Below are positions 1-8,689 of a stretch of DNA of 64,000 nt, piece by piece. A program made the translations under genes and the position numbers. The notes under the pieces were generated by a model, which saw nothing but the letters and a program-made list of their open reading frames with translations, ran no database searches and was not told the origin of the DNA. Where the stretch lies: assembly GCF_000020605.1 (NCBI RefSeq), contig NC_012781.1, forward strand, positions 1,116,001-1,180,000, in the 5' to 3' direction. Position 1 is the first letter of the stretch; each line of letters starts with the position of its first letter. Source of the stretch: Agathobacter rectalis ATCC 33656 (lineage in GTDB: Bacteria > Bacillota > Clostridia > Lachnospirales > Lachnospiraceae).

Positions 1-252
1 AACGCAACAGCAGCAATGCTTACACCAATCTGTATAGCAATTGCATTATCGCTTGGAATCAGTCCTATTCCATGGGTAATCGTAATCGGTGCCTGCTCAA
101 ACCTTGCAATAGCAACATCTTTCGGAACAGCTGTAAATATGCAGATACTTCCGGCAGGATACAAGTTTTCGGATTTCGTAAAAATCGGTGGACCGTTACT
201 TATAATACTTATTGCAGTTGTTTCTATATGCAGTGTGGCATTCCTGTTCTAA
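1..252 (+). CDS. SLC13/DASS-type anion permease, C-terminal part
   Basis: Open reading frame already open at base 1, so only the last 83 residues are seen, starting NATAAMLTPICIAIA. The NATAAM stretch followed by a hydrophobic helix, a second helix with small residues, then GYKFSDFVKIGGPLL and a final hydrophobic helix, is the usual C-terminal layout of sodium-coupled dicarboxylate/sulfate transporters (SLC13, DASS family). It is an integral membrane protein moving anions such as dicarboxylates, but the substrate cannot be read from this fragment. The N-terminal part lies upstream of the window. A strong hairpin at 348-383 follows. Confidence 0.7.
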   Translation, partial: NATAAMLTPICIAIALSLGISPIPWVIVIGACSNLAIATSFGTAVNMQILPAGYKFSDFVKIGGPLLIILIAVVSICSVAFLF

Positions 253-347
253 GAATTGAGTGTCCTGAAGCGCAAATATTTGCCAGTACACCGAATAATA
301 AATCAGTATGGAAAGTTTGTGTACATAATAAAACAGATACTAACAAA

Positions 348-383
348 ACAAACAGAGCTATCATTTATGATAGCTCTGTTTGT
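348..383 (+). terminator. Perfect 16-bp hairpin after the permease
   Basis: The arms at 348-363 and 368-383 are perfectly complementary around a 4-base TTTA loop. It stands between the permease stop and the PsiE-like gene. There is no clean T run after it, so it may act as a terminator on either strand or as an mRNA end stabiliser. Confidence 0.6.
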
Positions 384-442
384 GGATATGAGCATCCCGG
401 GAGCAATTCATTCAATAATACAATAACTGAGAGGAAGACCGA

Positions 443-1051
443 ATGATGAAACAATTTTTTAGGAAAACCATGAAAAACATAGCGACCTACGTGGAACTGG
501 TATTGTCTGCATTTCTCGTATTTGTGATAGCGATACTTATTATAAAGCTTGTAGGTCAATGTTTTTTTGATATATGGCATGACAAGCTTGAGCTGGAGTA
601 TTACATGGAATATGCCATGTCGATTGCTATAGGCGTGGAGTTTGTAAAGATGCTCTGTACGCATCAGCCAGGCACGATAATAGAGGTTCTGCTTTTTGCA
701 ACAGCCAGACAGATGATAGTCGAACACCTCAATGTATATGAGACTCTTGTTGGAATTGGCGCGATAGCAGCATTGTTTGCAATCAGAAAATTCCTGTTCT
801 GCAGTTTTGATGAGGCTGATCACATGATATGCCGGGGCAGCCAGACAGTAGCACACGCGAATCTCATAACCGGAGCCAAAATTCCGGAGGAAAAGACAAG
901 AATTCTTCGCAATATCATAAGCGACAAGCTGAGTGAAGAGGGAAAGACGGTTGCAATAGGTGCCTGCGTGTATTATAAGGATTGTGCACTTAGAGTGGAT
1001 AGTATGCGCGAAGGCATGGTAACCAGAGTTGAAGTGATAAAGAACCTGTAA
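443..1051 (+). CDS. PsiE-like membrane protein
   Basis: Protein of 202 residues preceded by GAGGAAG; a second ATG directly follows the first, so the start may be 443 or 446. Four hydrophobic segments are visible, roughly residues 16-40, 57-72, 78-92 and 99-118, followed by a soluble tail of about 80 residues. The membrane part resembles the PsiE (phosphate-starvation-inducible E) family, and the tail resembles transporter-associated domains. Function of the family is unknown. It sits alone between a hairpin and a degraded recombinase gene. Family assignment is from memory of the sequence pattern and is moderately sure. Confidence 0.6.
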   Translation: MMKQFFRKTMKNIATYVELVLSAFLVFVIAILIIKLVGQCFFDIWHDKLELEYYMEYAMSIAIGVEFVKMLCTHQPGTIIEVLLFATARQMIVEHLNVYETLVGIGAIAALFAIRKFLFCSFDEADHMICRGSQTVAHANLITGAKIPEEKTRILRNIISDKLSEEGKTVAIGACVYYKDCALRVDSMREGMVTRVEVIKNL

Positions 1052-1135
1052 TGTATATTTAACCTATATTATAATATTTTTGATTTCTGTGCTGCCATTA
1101 CCATTTGGATTTTATTTCTCGCGCAAGCTGTTGTT

Positions 1136-1756
1136 ATGGGGTGTAAGAGGTATCTTTCTTTGCTTGTAATCGTTTCAAAAGAATTTGTTGGGTATTTGCT
1201 TGCTGCGATTGGGCCTATTGCGTTAGGGAAAATCTACGATGTTTGTCATAGTTGGACAATGCCTTTGGTATTACTGCAGGGCGGAGACACAGTTGTGTTC
1301 AAGGATTTGTATCGTTTTACCAGGGAAGCAGAAAATGGCTATAAGAAATACATGGAATGGCTCGACAGAGGTATTAACATGGTATTTCTTGATAATCCAA
1401 CGGTAAGTAGCGACTACATTCGACAAATGATGACAACGGCAGAGCAACAGGACATTGTAACCAAAACTGCTATGGAAAGCATTATTAAGCTTCTGATCAT
1501 AGTGGAGCTGGACCGGGGAGAGAAGCAGCGCCTTTATATATCCCAGTCTATTAAAGATGGAATTGCTGCAAGCAATAAGAAGAGTGGAAGAAAACCAGGC
1601 CAGCTTGATAAGATGTCTGATGCTCTCAGAGAGGATATTTTGAAATATTTGTCTGATAGGTCTATCAAACAAGTGGATTTAATGAGGAAGTATAATATAA
1701 GCAGAAATACATTGAAGAAGTATGTTTATAAAATTCAAAACCATAATATAATATAA
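1136..1756 (+). pseudogene. Serine recombinase remnant lacking its catalytic N-terminus
   Basis: The frame encodes 206 residues. The first ~50 residues look like random coding, while residues ~55 onward (VFKDLYRFTREAENGYKKY, GINMVFLDNP) match the second half of a resolvase catalytic domain, and the C-terminus (SGRKPGQLDKM, then RKYNISRNTLKKYV) is the helix-turn-helix of small serine recombinases. The conserved N-terminal segment with the nucleophilic serine and arginines is absent, and no ribosome binding site precedes the ORF. This is a truncated mobile-element relic, not an active enzyme. Confidence 0.75.
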
Positions 1757-1792
1757 AACTTTTATAGAAATATAATTCTGATATCTGATTTG

Positions 1793-2158
1793 ATGGTCAA
1801 AAGGTATTCTCTCGATACGATGAAAGCACTAATGGAAAGACAGAATCCGTTGTATGGCAGAATCGACCTTACGCTGAACCTGAAACCGATGGACTACTAT
1901 GACTCTGCATTGTTTTATCCTGAATTTTCAGAAGAAGATAAGGTAAGATTGTTTAGTGTGTTTGGCGGAATTTCGTATTATAACCGGCTGATTGATGCCC
2001 AAAAAAGTGTGCGGGAGAATATCATAGAGCTTATCGCCTCATCCGGGGCACGCCTGGAAAATGAGGTAGCGATGTACCTGAATTCGGAAATTTCCAAAAT
2101 TACAAGAGTACTACATTTAAATATGTTTGTCATAACTGGATATAGCTTCAAACTATGA
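1793..2158 (+). pseudogene. Fragment of an archaeal-type AAA ATPase (DUF234-linked family)
   Basis: The 121-residue frame contains PMDYYDSALFYPEFSEEDKV and VFGGISYYNRLID, which match the middle of the large ATP-binding proteins of the archaeal ATPase/DUF234 family (usually over 400 residues). Walker motifs and the C-terminal domain are missing, and the N-terminus (MVKRYSLDTM) appears to come from a different gene start. The first 27 bases around the ATG (1787-1813) recur exactly, inverted, at 14975-15001. I read it as a chimeric relic left by deletion. Confidence 0.65.
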
Positions 2159-2251
2159 CTAACCGCAAAAGAAATGTATTATACAAAGTCATAGTGACAT
2201 GGTAGGATAACCCTAGAAAACGAACAAAAAAACACAGGAGGTTATCAATAT

Positions 2252-3367
2252 ATGAGTACATTAAAGACACCATTTCGCTATGATTTTGTAGGAAGCTTTT
2301 TAAGACCAGAAAAGCTTAAAGCAGCAAAAAAAGCGTTTGAAGAAGGAACAATCACACAGGAAGAACTCGACCGCGTGACGGATGAGTGCGTGACAGAGAT
2401 CGTTGCAAAGCAGAAAGTAGCAGGATACCATGCGATTACAGATGGGGAATTCAGAAGAAAATTCTGGCATCTGGATTTTATGTGGGGATTTGAAGGAGTT
2501 ACCCATGAAAAAGATGGTGGCGGCGTACAGTTTAACGGAGAGATGGCAGACCTTGAGGCTACTTATCTGGTGGGAAAGGTAAAAGCAAAGGTGCATCCGT
2601 TTGTAGAGTATTTCAAATTCTTAAAGCAGTTTGAAGATGAACAGACCGTTGCAAAGTATACCATTCCGGCACCGGCGCAGATGTATCAGCAGATGATCGT
2701 TCCGCAGAACATTGAGCAGACAAGAAAATTTTATGCGACAGATGATGAATTGATCGAGGATATCGGTAAGGCATATCAGGATGTGATCAAACAGTTCTAT
2801 TCAGCAGGATGCCGTAATCTGCAGCTTGATGACTGTACCTGGGGTGCAATTGTCGGAGATGCTGCAAAGCAGAGATACCAGTCACTTGGTGTTGATATTG
2901 AAGAGGTAAAGGCACGGCTTTTGAAAGTAAATAATCTGGCACTGGAAGGAAGACCGGAGGATATGGTGATTACTTCCCACATTTGTCGCGGAAATTATCA
3001 CTCTACATTTTTTACAAGTGGACCATATGATTCTGTAGCTGACTATGTATTTGCCCAGGAGCATGTGGACGCATTACTTTTGGAGTATGATGATGCGAGA
3101 TCCGGTGGTTTTGCACCGCTTGCAAAAGTGTCTCCGGACAAGAAAGTTGTACTTGGACTTATTACAACAAAGAAACCGGAACTGGAAGATAAGGATAAGG
3201 TGATCGCAAGAATTCACGAAGCAGAAAAGTATATTCCGCTTGAGCGTCTATGCTTAAGTCCACAGTGTGGATTTGCATCCTGTGAGATTGGAAATAAGAT
3301 CACAGAGGAACAGCAGTGGGCAAAACTTGCACTTGTAAAAGAAATTGCAGAAGAAGTTTGGAAATAG
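2252..3367 (+). CDS. Cobalamin-independent methionine synthase-like methyltransferase (YxjG/YxjH type)
   Basis: Protein of 371 residues with a clear AGGAGG site 8 bases before ATG. It begins with the typical FRYDFVGSFLRPEKL and contains the DGEFRR, QLDDCTWG, HICRGN and LSPQCGFAS motifs of the MetE C-terminal zinc-dependent methyltransferase domain; the late cysteine in SPQCGF and the H-x-C pair in SHICRGN are the zinc ligands. These short MetE relatives (YxjG/YxjH) transfer methyl groups to homocysteine or related thiols using small donors. It is a single-gene unit followed by a strong terminator. No S-box or T-box leader was recognised in the roughly 90 bases upstream. Confidence 0.85.
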   Translation: MSTLKTPFRYDFVGSFLRPEKLKAAKKAFEEGTITQEELDRVTDECVTEIVAKQKVAGYHAITDGEFRRKFWHLDFMWGFEGVTHEKDGGGVQFNGEMADLEATYLVGKVKAKVHPFVEYFKFLKQFEDEQTVAKYTIPAPAQMYQQMIVPQNIEQTRKFYATDDELIEDIGKAYQDVIKQFYSAGCRNLQLDDCTWGAIVGDAAKQRYQSLGVDIEEVKARLLKVNNLALEGRPEDMVITSHICRGNYHSTFFTSGPYDSVADYVFAQEHVDALLLEYDDARSGGFAPLAKVSPDKKVVLGLITTKKPELEDKDKVIARIHEAEKYIPLERLCLSPQCGFASCEIGNKITEEQQWAKLALVKEIAEEVWK

Positions 3368-3384
3368 AATATTGTTTCACGAAT

Positions 3385-3430
3385 AAACCCCGTATAGATT
3401 GTCTATAATAGAAAATCTGTACGGGGTTTT
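3385..3430 (+). terminator. Intrinsic terminator of the MetE-like gene
   Basis: Arms AAACCCCGTATAGATT (3385-3400) and the matching 3414-3429 strand form a long stem with one G-U pair, ending in a T run. It lies 18 bases after the stop codon. Confidence 0.85.
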
Positions 3431-3495
3431 ATGGTATATCTGCAACAATTTAAAAAATTTCATAATTTTTCCCCAAACAGATTCTCTCCAACTGA

Positions 3496-3600
3496 AGAGA
3501 TAATAATACACTGGAGATTAACATAGGCATTAATAGTTTGCCAGTGTTCATTAACGGAATAGAGATTGAATATTGTCCTATGTGCGGACGTAAACTGTAG
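3496..3600 (+). pseudogene. C-terminal zinc-ribbon remnant (CPMCGRKL)
   Basis: A frame open from 3496 ends in FINGIEIEYCPMCGRKL and a stop. This is the usual C-terminus of small phage or mobile-element proteins with one CxxC knuckle. There is no start codon or ribosome binding site, and a stop codon lies directly upstream, so only the tail of a gene is left. The 18 bases just before it (3481-3498) also occur inverted at 14965-14982. The rest of the 3368-3767 gap holds only the two terminators listed and AT-rich DNA. Confidence 0.5.
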
Positions 3601-3625
3601 TACAGATTATTAAATGAATACAGTA

Positions 3626-3657
3626 AAAAGCCAGCCGTTTGCAAACGGCTGGCTTTT
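3626..3657. terminator. Perfect 32-bp palindrome, bidirectional terminator
   Basis: The 32 bases are fully self-complementary, with a GC-rich stem (GCCAGCCG) flanked by A and T runs on both sides. It can stop transcription on either strand, serving the remnant upstream and the minus-strand relic at 3768-4069. Confidence 0.85.
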
Positions 3658-3767
3658 GGGAAGTTTAGTTTTTGATAAAATATTTAAAAAAAAGGGATAG
3701 TGAGTGCTATTTCGTTCCCACTCACATTTTTATAATAACATTAGTAAAGAAAATGTGCAAGACTACA

Positions 3768-4069
3768 TTAGCCGACTGTTTTCATAAATGCTTCCCTCTC
3801 TTTCTGAATCTTATTATATACGTTTGAGATGCGTGCTTTCTGCTCAGTAATTATTGTAGATTGTTCCTCGTCAGATAAATTGTCGATATCAGATAAATCC
3901 TCGTATGGAGAATCAAGACCAGCTTCGTATTTATCTAAAAGCTCATCTTTACTTGGAAATGGCTCAAAAAGATATTTATTTGCTTTTTTCTTTGCACTGA
4001 ATAAATGCTTTCAATGTTATTAATAATGTCTTCAGCATCATGTTCAAAAAATTCTCTTGTTGTAATCAT
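3768..4069 (-). pseudogene. Frameshifted small gene of unknown function
   Basis: On the minus strand an ATG at 4069 has a good site (AAAGGAGAG) and opens with MITTREFFEHDAEDIINNIE. That frame stops early, but a second frame, starting near a run of six A (bases ~3990-3997 on this strand), continues with NKYLFEPFPSKDELLDKYEA, a helical acidic middle part and ends KEREAFMKTVG at 3768. Joined, the product would be about 100 residues, strongly charged, without recognised domain. A single indel in the A run explains the break. It could be a sequencing error or slippage, but neighbours here are also decayed. Confidence 0.6.
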
Positions 4070-4240
4070 GTTGACCCTCTCCTTTACATTTTTATTATGA
4101 AATAATTATATCATAACTGTATCATTATAATTGCCGCATATTTGCGTTAATTATAATGACCAAAAATAACGACTATTAATGTTATTGAAAAAAAAAAAAT
4201 TATCATGTATAATACAAGCATAGAAAACTAAGAAAAAAAC

Positions 4241-4411
4241 ATTGAAAAGAAAAAATATGAATGTGAACAATGTGGCTATATTTATGAACCAGCAGTAGGC
4301 AATCTAAAAATAGATATCGCTCCCAAAATTACATTTGAGGATATTCCAGAGCACTGGGTATGCCCAATCTATGGATTTGGAAAAGATGTTTTTGTTCCTT
4401 TAGAAGAGTAA
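4241..4411 (+). pseudogene. Degenerate rubredoxin
   Basis: The frame reads KYECEQCGYIYEPAVGN near its start and EHWVCPIYGFGKDVF near its end. Rubredoxins bind one iron through two CxxC motifs; here the first (CEQC) is intact but the second is CPIY, so the fourth ligand is lost. There is no ATG, and an in-frame TAA lies just upstream at 4229-4231. It precedes a hemerythrin gene by 76 bases, so the two probably once formed an oxygen-response operon. Confidence 0.75.
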
Positions 4412-4487
4412 GCAGAAAATTTAGATGTGAAACTGACAGACACAAAAAGAATCCAAGAGAAAATAAAAAAGAAATGGAGACCAGATT

Positions 4488-4922
4488 ATGACTTATGATT
4501 TAAATATTACTTTTGATGACAATTTAATAACAGGAAATAAAACAATTGATACACAGCATAAAGAATTGATTGAACGTATCCAGAACTTTGTAACTGCATG
4601 TCAAAATGGCGACAGCAAGCTAAAAGCAATCAAAATGCTGGATTATCTGGATGAGTATACTAACTTTCATTTCAAAGAAGAGGAAAAGCTTCAGGAAAAT
4701 GCTGGTTATCCAGAGTATGAAAAACATCACGAAAAACATGAAGAGTTTAAAAAGACAATTCAGGAACTGCAAGAATACCTTCAGGATTATGAAGGACCAA
4801 CAGAACAGTTTAGTGAACTTGTACAGAAAAATGTAATCGATTGGCTATTTGGACACATTAAAACATATGACCGCTCTGTAGCAGAATTTATCTTTATGAG
4901 GGAGAATCCAGACCGATACTAA
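4488..4922 (+). CDS. Bacteriohemerythrin
   Basis: Protein of 144 residues with the complete di-iron ligand set of hemerythrins: H24, H61 with E65 (HFKEE), H80 and H84 (HHEKH), H123 and D128 (HIKTYD). Single-domain bacterial hemerythrins bind O2 in the cytoplasm and are thought to store, sense or scavenge oxygen. It has a weak AGACCAG-like leader and lies behind a decayed rubredoxin. A second hemerythrin is encoded at 14509-14919. All seven ligands present makes a functional protein likely. Confidence 0.9.
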   Translation: MTYDLNITFDDNLITGNKTIDTQHKELIERIQNFVTACQNGDSKLKAIKMLDYLDEYTNFHFKEEEKLQENAGYPEYEKHHEKHEEFKKTIQELQEYLQDYEGPTEQFSELVQKNVIDWLFGHIKTYDRSVAEFIFMRENPDRY

Positions 4923-4973
4923 AATAAAACAAGGACGTATCGAAGGTAAGGGAAGATAAAGCCAGATAAATGT

Positions 4974-5006
4974 GAGGACGTGGGAGAGATCCTGCGTCCT
5001 TTTTTA
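4974..5006 (+). terminator. Terminator after hemerythrin
   Basis: Stem GAGGACG / CGTCCT separated by 14 bases and followed by six T. It lies about 50 bases after the hemerythrin stop. Confidence 0.7.
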
Positions 5007-5072
5007 GTACGTAATAGTATCAATCTTGTGTTTCTCTTTATTAAGACTCTCAGAAATTTCATATATGACACA

Positions 5073-5108
5073 AAGAACCACCAAGGCAGAAAGGTGGTTC
5101 TTATATTT
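5073..5108. terminator. Second hairpin terminator
   Basis: Arms AAGAACCACC (5073-5082) and GGTGGTTCTT (5093-5102) with a 10-base loop, followed by a T-rich tail. The segment between the two terminators (5007-5072) shows no gene. Confidence 0.7.
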
Positions 5109-5172
5109 TGCAGTGAATGAATCAATTATTTTGTGATTATATCACAGAAAATAATTTACCTTTTGCTTATAA

Positions 5173-5436
5173 TGTAGCTACAAATTAAGTAAGGAGGTAG
5201 CAAGAGAACTAGGACCTAAAGGTATTCGTGTTAATGCTGTTGCACCTGGGATTACAGAAACTGATATGATGAAAGCTGTGCCAAAGGAAGTTATCGAACC
5301 TATGATTGAAAGAATTCCATTGCGTCGTCTTGGACAGCCAGAAGATATTGCCAATGCGTTTGTGTTTCTTGCATCAGATGAGGCGAGTTACATTACAGGT
5401 GTTATATTAAGTGTAGATGGTATGGCAAGAAGTTAA
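5173..5436 (+). pseudogene. FabG-like 3-oxoacyl-ACP reductase, C-terminal remnant
   Basis: Frame opens after an in-frame TAA at 5170-5172 and gives KEVARELGPKGIRVNAVAPG, then IERIPLRRLGQPEDIANAFVFLASDEASYITG and VDGMARS at the end. This is the last third of a short-chain dehydrogenase of the FabG type. The NAD(P)-binding TGxxxGIG motif and the catalytic S-Y-K are missing. No start is present, so this is a relic of a deletion. Confidence 0.8.
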
Positions 5437-5528
5437 TTTAATGTGGTATGGTGATGTAATCACGGAAAACAAATGAATTTAAGACTATAACAAAGCTACA
5501 AAAAGAAAAAGATAAGGAGGACTGTAAA

Positions 5529-5834
5529 ATGTCAGCTATTAATATCAATAAAAATAATTTTGAGAACGAAGTACTGAATTCCGATAAAACCGTTCTTTTA
5601 GATTTTTGGGCATCTTGGTGTGCGCCTTGCCGTAGGGTAGTACCTATTGTAGAGGAGATTGCAGATGAGCGTATGGATATTAAAGTTGGAAAGATTAATG
5701 TAGATGAAGAGCCTGAACTGGCAAATAAGTTCAGTATTATGAGCATTCCGACTTTAGTGGTTATGAAGAATGGGAAGATTGTACAGCAGGTTTCAGGGGC
5801 GAGACCTAAGAATGCGATTTTAGAAATGCTTTAG
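5529..5834 (+). CDS. trxA: Thioredoxin
   Basis: Protein of 101 residues with a single thioredoxin fold. The active site is WASWCAPCRRV, i.e. CAPC instead of the common CGPC, and the cis-proline region is SIPTLVVMKNGK. An AAGGAGG site precedes the ATG. It reduces disulfides in the cytoplasm. It is followed after 12 bases by a rhodanese and then a CoA-disulfide reductase-rhodanese, which suggests a sulfur/thiol redox operon. The CAPC variant shifts redox potential in known thioredoxins, so its partner may be special. Confidence 0.9.
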   Translation: MSAININKNNFENEVLNSDKTVLLDFWASWCAPCRRVVPIVEEIADERMDIKVGKINVDEEPELANKFSIMSIPTLVVMKNGKIVQQVSGARPKNAILEML

Positions 5835-5846
5835 GGAGGTGTGCTA

Positions 5847-6167
5847 ATGGGATTTTTTGATTTCTTTAAACAGTCGAATATTAATCAAGGCATAGAAGAA
5901 TATAAAATGACTGCTGGTGCAGTTCTGCTGGATGTCCGTACTCCGCAGGAATATCAGGAAGGACATATACCAGAAAGTAAAAATGTGCCGTTGCAGCAAC
6001 TAGACAATATTGTTTCTGTAGCGAAGAATAAGGATATCCCTCTGTTTGTATACTGTTATTCCGGTTCCCGGAGCCGTCAGGCAACTGGGATGTTGCAACG
6101 AATGGGATATTCTAAAGTAAATAATATCGGTGGCATTGCAGCTTACTCAGGAAAGGTGGAAAAATAA
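5847..6167 (+). CDS. Rhodanese-like sulfurtransferase
   Basis: A GTG at 5841 is possible, but AGGGAGG at 5833-5839 is spaced best for the ATG at 5847, giving 106 residues. A single rhodanese domain is visible: VLLDVRTPQEYQEGHIPESKNVPL, then the active loop VYCYSGSRS with the catalytic cysteine, then GMLQRMGY. It moves sulfane sulfur as a cysteine persulfide. The stop is one base from the next gene start, so the two are probably translationally coupled with the CoA-disulfide reductase, which carries its own rhodanese domain. Confidence 0.88.
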   Translation: MGFFDFFKQSNINQGIEEYKMTAGAVLLDVRTPQEYQEGHIPESKNVPLQQLDNIVSVAKNKDIPLFVYCYSGSRSRQATGMLQRMGYSKVNNIGGIAAYSGKVEK

Positions 6168-6168
6168 G

Positions 6169-7860
6169 ATGAAGGTAATAATTGTAGGAGGTGTAGCCGG
6201 AGGAGCTACAGCCGCAGCAAGAATACGCAGACTGAATGAGCATGCTGAAATTACTGTGTTTGAAAGATCCGGATACATATCCTATGCAAATTGTGGACTT
6301 CCATATTATATTGGAGACGTGATCACAGACCTGGAAGAACTTACACTACAGACACCAGAGAGTTTTTTTAAACGCTTCCGTATTAACATGAAAATTCATC
6401 ATGAAGTTATCTCAATACATCCCGAATATAAAACTGTTTCAGTTAAGAATTTAGAAAACGGTGAAATATTTGAAGAAAACTATGATAAGCTAATCCTCTC
6501 TCCAGGTGCAAAGCCTACACAGCCGAGACTTCCCGGAGTAGGTATTGATAAACTTTTTACACTTCGTACTGTAGAAGACACTTTTCGGATAAAGGAATAT
6601 ATAAATAAGAATCATCCAAAATCGGCTGTATTGGCAGGTGGCGGTTTTATTGGTCTGGAACTGGCAGAAAATTTGAGGGAGCTTGGCATGGATGTTACGA
6701 TTGTCCAGCGGCCTAAGCAGCTGATGAACCCTTTTGACCCGGATATGGCATCCATGATCCATAATGAAATGAGAAAGCATGGGATAAAACTGGTACTGGG
6801 CTATACAGTAGAAGGATTTAAAGAAAAAGACAACGGAGTAGAGGTTCTGTTGAAAGATAATCCATCCCTTCAGGCTGATATGGTAGTTCTGGCAATCGGA
6901 GTCACACCAGACACAGTATTAGCAAAAGAAGCAGGTCTGGAACTTGGCATCAAGGAAAGTATTGTAGTGAATGACAGAATGGAAACCTCTGTACCGGATA
7001 TTTATGCTGCAGGTGATGCAGTTCAGGTAAAACATTATGTTACGGGTAATGATGCGCTGATTTCTTTGGCAGGACCAGCCAATAAACAGGGCAGAATCAT
7101 CGCTGATAATATTTGTGGCGGTGATAGTCGTTACTTGGGTAGTCAGGGAAGCTCCGTTATAAAAGTGTTTGATATGACAGCAGCCACTACAGGTATCAAT
7201 GAAACCAATGCCCAAAAGTCAGGATTAGAGGTAGATACAGTAATTCTTTCTCCTATGAGTCATGCCGGTTACTATCCTGGTGGAAAAGTGATGACCATGA
7301 AGGTGATTTTTGAAAAAGAGAGCTATCGTTTGCTTGGCGCTCAGATTATTGGATATGAAGGAGTTGATAAACGTATTGATGTGCTGGCAACAGCAATTCA
7401 TGCGGGGCTGAATGCAACCCAGTTGAAAGATCTGGATCTGGCATATGCACCACCTTATTCTTCTGCCAAGGATCCGGTAAACATGGCTGGATTTATGATA
7501 GACAATATTGCAAAAGGGACATTAAAGCAATGGCATTTGGAAGATATGGACAAGATTTCTAAAGATAAAGATGTGGTGTTGCTAGATGTGAGAACTGTAG
7601 GTGAATTCAGCAGGGGGCATATTGATGGATTCAAAAACATACCTGTAGATGAACTGAGAGAACGAATTAGTGAAATTGAGAAAGGAAAGCCTGTGTATCT
7701 GATATGCCAGAGTGGTTTGCGCAGTTATATTGCGAGCCGTATTCTGGAAGGAAACGGCTATGAAACGTATAATTTCTCTGGCGGATTTCGCTTCTATGAT
7801 GCAGTGGTCAATGACCGTGCGCTGATTGAAAGGACATATGCATGTGGTATGGATTATTAA
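6169..7860 (+). CDS. CoA-disulfide reductase with C-terminal rhodanese domain
   Basis: Start chosen at 6169 (MKVIIVGGVAGGATAAARIR) because of the AGGAAAGGTGG site before it. Product is 563 residues. Residues 1-30 form the FAD-binding GxGxxG-like motif, C42 in SYANCGLPYYIG is the redox cysteine, about residues 155-185 form the NAD(P)H site (GGGFIGLELAENL), and ATGVTP/AAGDA-type motifs bind flavin. The last ~100 residues are a rhodanese domain with LICQSGLRS as active loop. Such CoADR-RHD enzymes use CoA to reduce polysulfide, persulfide or CoA disulfide. Last gene of the trx-rhodanese operon. Confidence 0.88.
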   Translation: MKVIIVGGVAGGATAAARIRRLNEHAEITVFERSGYISYANCGLPYYIGDVITDLEELTLQTPESFFKRFRINMKIHHEVISIHPEYKTVSVKNLENGEIFEENYDKLILSPGAKPTQPRLPGVGIDKLFTLRTVEDTFRIKEYINKNHPKSAVLAGGGFIGLELAENLRELGMDVTIVQRPKQLMNPFDPDMASMIHNEMRKHGIKLVLGYTVEGFKEKDNGVEVLLKDNPSLQADMVVLAIGVTPDTVLAKEAGLELGIKESIVVNDRMETSVPDIYAAGDAVQVKHYVTGNDALISLAGPANKQGRIIADNICGGDSRYLGSQGSSVIKVFDMTAATTGINETNAQKSGLEVDTVILSPMSHAGYYPGGKVMTMKVIFEKESYRLLGAQIIGYEGVDKRIDVLATAIHAGLNATQLKDLDLAYAPPYSSAKDPVNMAGFMIDNIAKGTLKQWHLEDMDKISKDKDVVLLDVRTVGEFSRGHIDGFKNIPVDELRERISEIEKGKPVYLICQSGLRSYIASRILEGNGYETYNFSGGFRFYDAVVNDRALIERTYACGMDY

Positions 7861-7905
7861 AAAATAATCACGATATTTTTATAATTTTCTTATAGCATAA
7901 AAAGA

Positions 7906-7950
7906 TCCCCTATTTATTAGAATGACTTTCATAATTCTGATAAATGGAGG
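7906..7950. terminator. Bidirectional hairpin between convergent genes
   Basis: Arms ATTTATTAGAAT (7912-7923) and ATTCTGATAAAT (7934-7945) pair with one G-U, extended by CCC/GGAGG-like bases. It separates the CoA-disulfide reductase from the convergent Crp/Fnr gene. Confidence 0.65.
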
Positions 7951-7981
7951 ATTCTTCTTTATATGTTACAGAAAAACAGTT

Positions 7982-8641
7982 TTATGACCTTTGGAGTGTT
8001 TCCAGTCTTTTTGAATCAAGGATTGTGATTTTGCCGCGAGAGAGTTTGACGAGTCCTTCGACTTGAAAGTATCGAAGCATTCGAGTGATAACTTCCCTGT
8101 GGGAACCAAGATGGTTTGCGATAGTTTCGTGAGTGATTTTCAGTTCATTTGTTCCTTCAATGGATGTTTCTTCTAAAAGAAATGAAGCAACACGCTTATC
8201 CAAACTCTTCCACATAATCTGTTCAATCAGCCACATGACATCAGAAAAACGGGTAGCCATTAACTCATTGGTATAGTTTGCGACAGGAGCAGAATCCTTC
8301 ATGATGCCTTTATAGATTTCAGCAGGGATGATCCAAAGATCAGTATCTTTTTCTGCTTCAATGGTTACTTCAAATTGAATGGATCGCATGATACATGAGG
8401 CAGATAAGAGACACATATCCATATCGAACAGACGGTAGAGTGTAATCTCTCGTCCTTCATCTGAAAGTATGTAAGTTCGAAGCTGCCCGGATTTAACCAG
8501 TAATAATCCAGTACAATCCATGTTCCCGTTGTGAATGATTGTTCCTTTTTTCACATGCTGTGTGATCAAATTGTCTGAAATTAGTTTTTTCTGTGCTGTA
8601 TTTAAGTCATTCCATAGTGGAAAATAATTTTCGAAGCTCAT
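7982..8641 (-). CDS. Crp/Fnr-family transcriptional regulator
   Basis: The start at 8641 (MSFENYFPLWNDL) fits a GGAGATAAC site; an upstream ATG at 8665 lacks one. Product is 219 residues: an N-terminal cyclic-nucleotide-binding beta barrel (GTIIHNGNMDCTGLLLVKSGQLR) and a C-terminal winged helix (ITHETIANHLGSHREVITRML). No Fnr-type four-cysteine cluster is seen, although C31-like residues occur singly (DMDCTG, MCLLSASC). It likely senses an electron-acceptor or redox signal. A dyad GTCAAT-N6-ATTGAC lies in the divergent promoter region at 8690-8707 and could be its operator, controlling itself and the DUF134-NifX gene. Confidence 0.85.
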   Translation of the reverse strand: MSFENYFPLWNDLNTAQKKLISDNLITQHVKKGTIIHNGNMDCTGLLLVKSGQLRTYILSDEGREITLYRLFDMDMCLLSASCIMRSIQFEVTIEAEKDTDLWIIPAEIYKGIMKDSAPVANYTNELMATRFSDVMWLIEQIMWKSLDKRVASFLLEETSIEGTNELKITHETIANHLGSHREVITRMLRYFQVEGLVKLSRGKITILDSKRLETLQRS

Positions 8642-8689
8642 AATAGTTATCTCCTTTATGAACATAGTATACTTGCTTTTTTAATATGC

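Noticed and set aside
72-446. 124-residue plus-strand ORF over the permease end and hairpin
   Set aside because: Out-of-frame with the permease homology and it runs through the terminator; no ribosome binding site.
2160-2251. Possible S-box or T-box leader before the MetE-like gene
   Set aside because: Only about 90 bases, without the conserved helices or a terminator hairpin.
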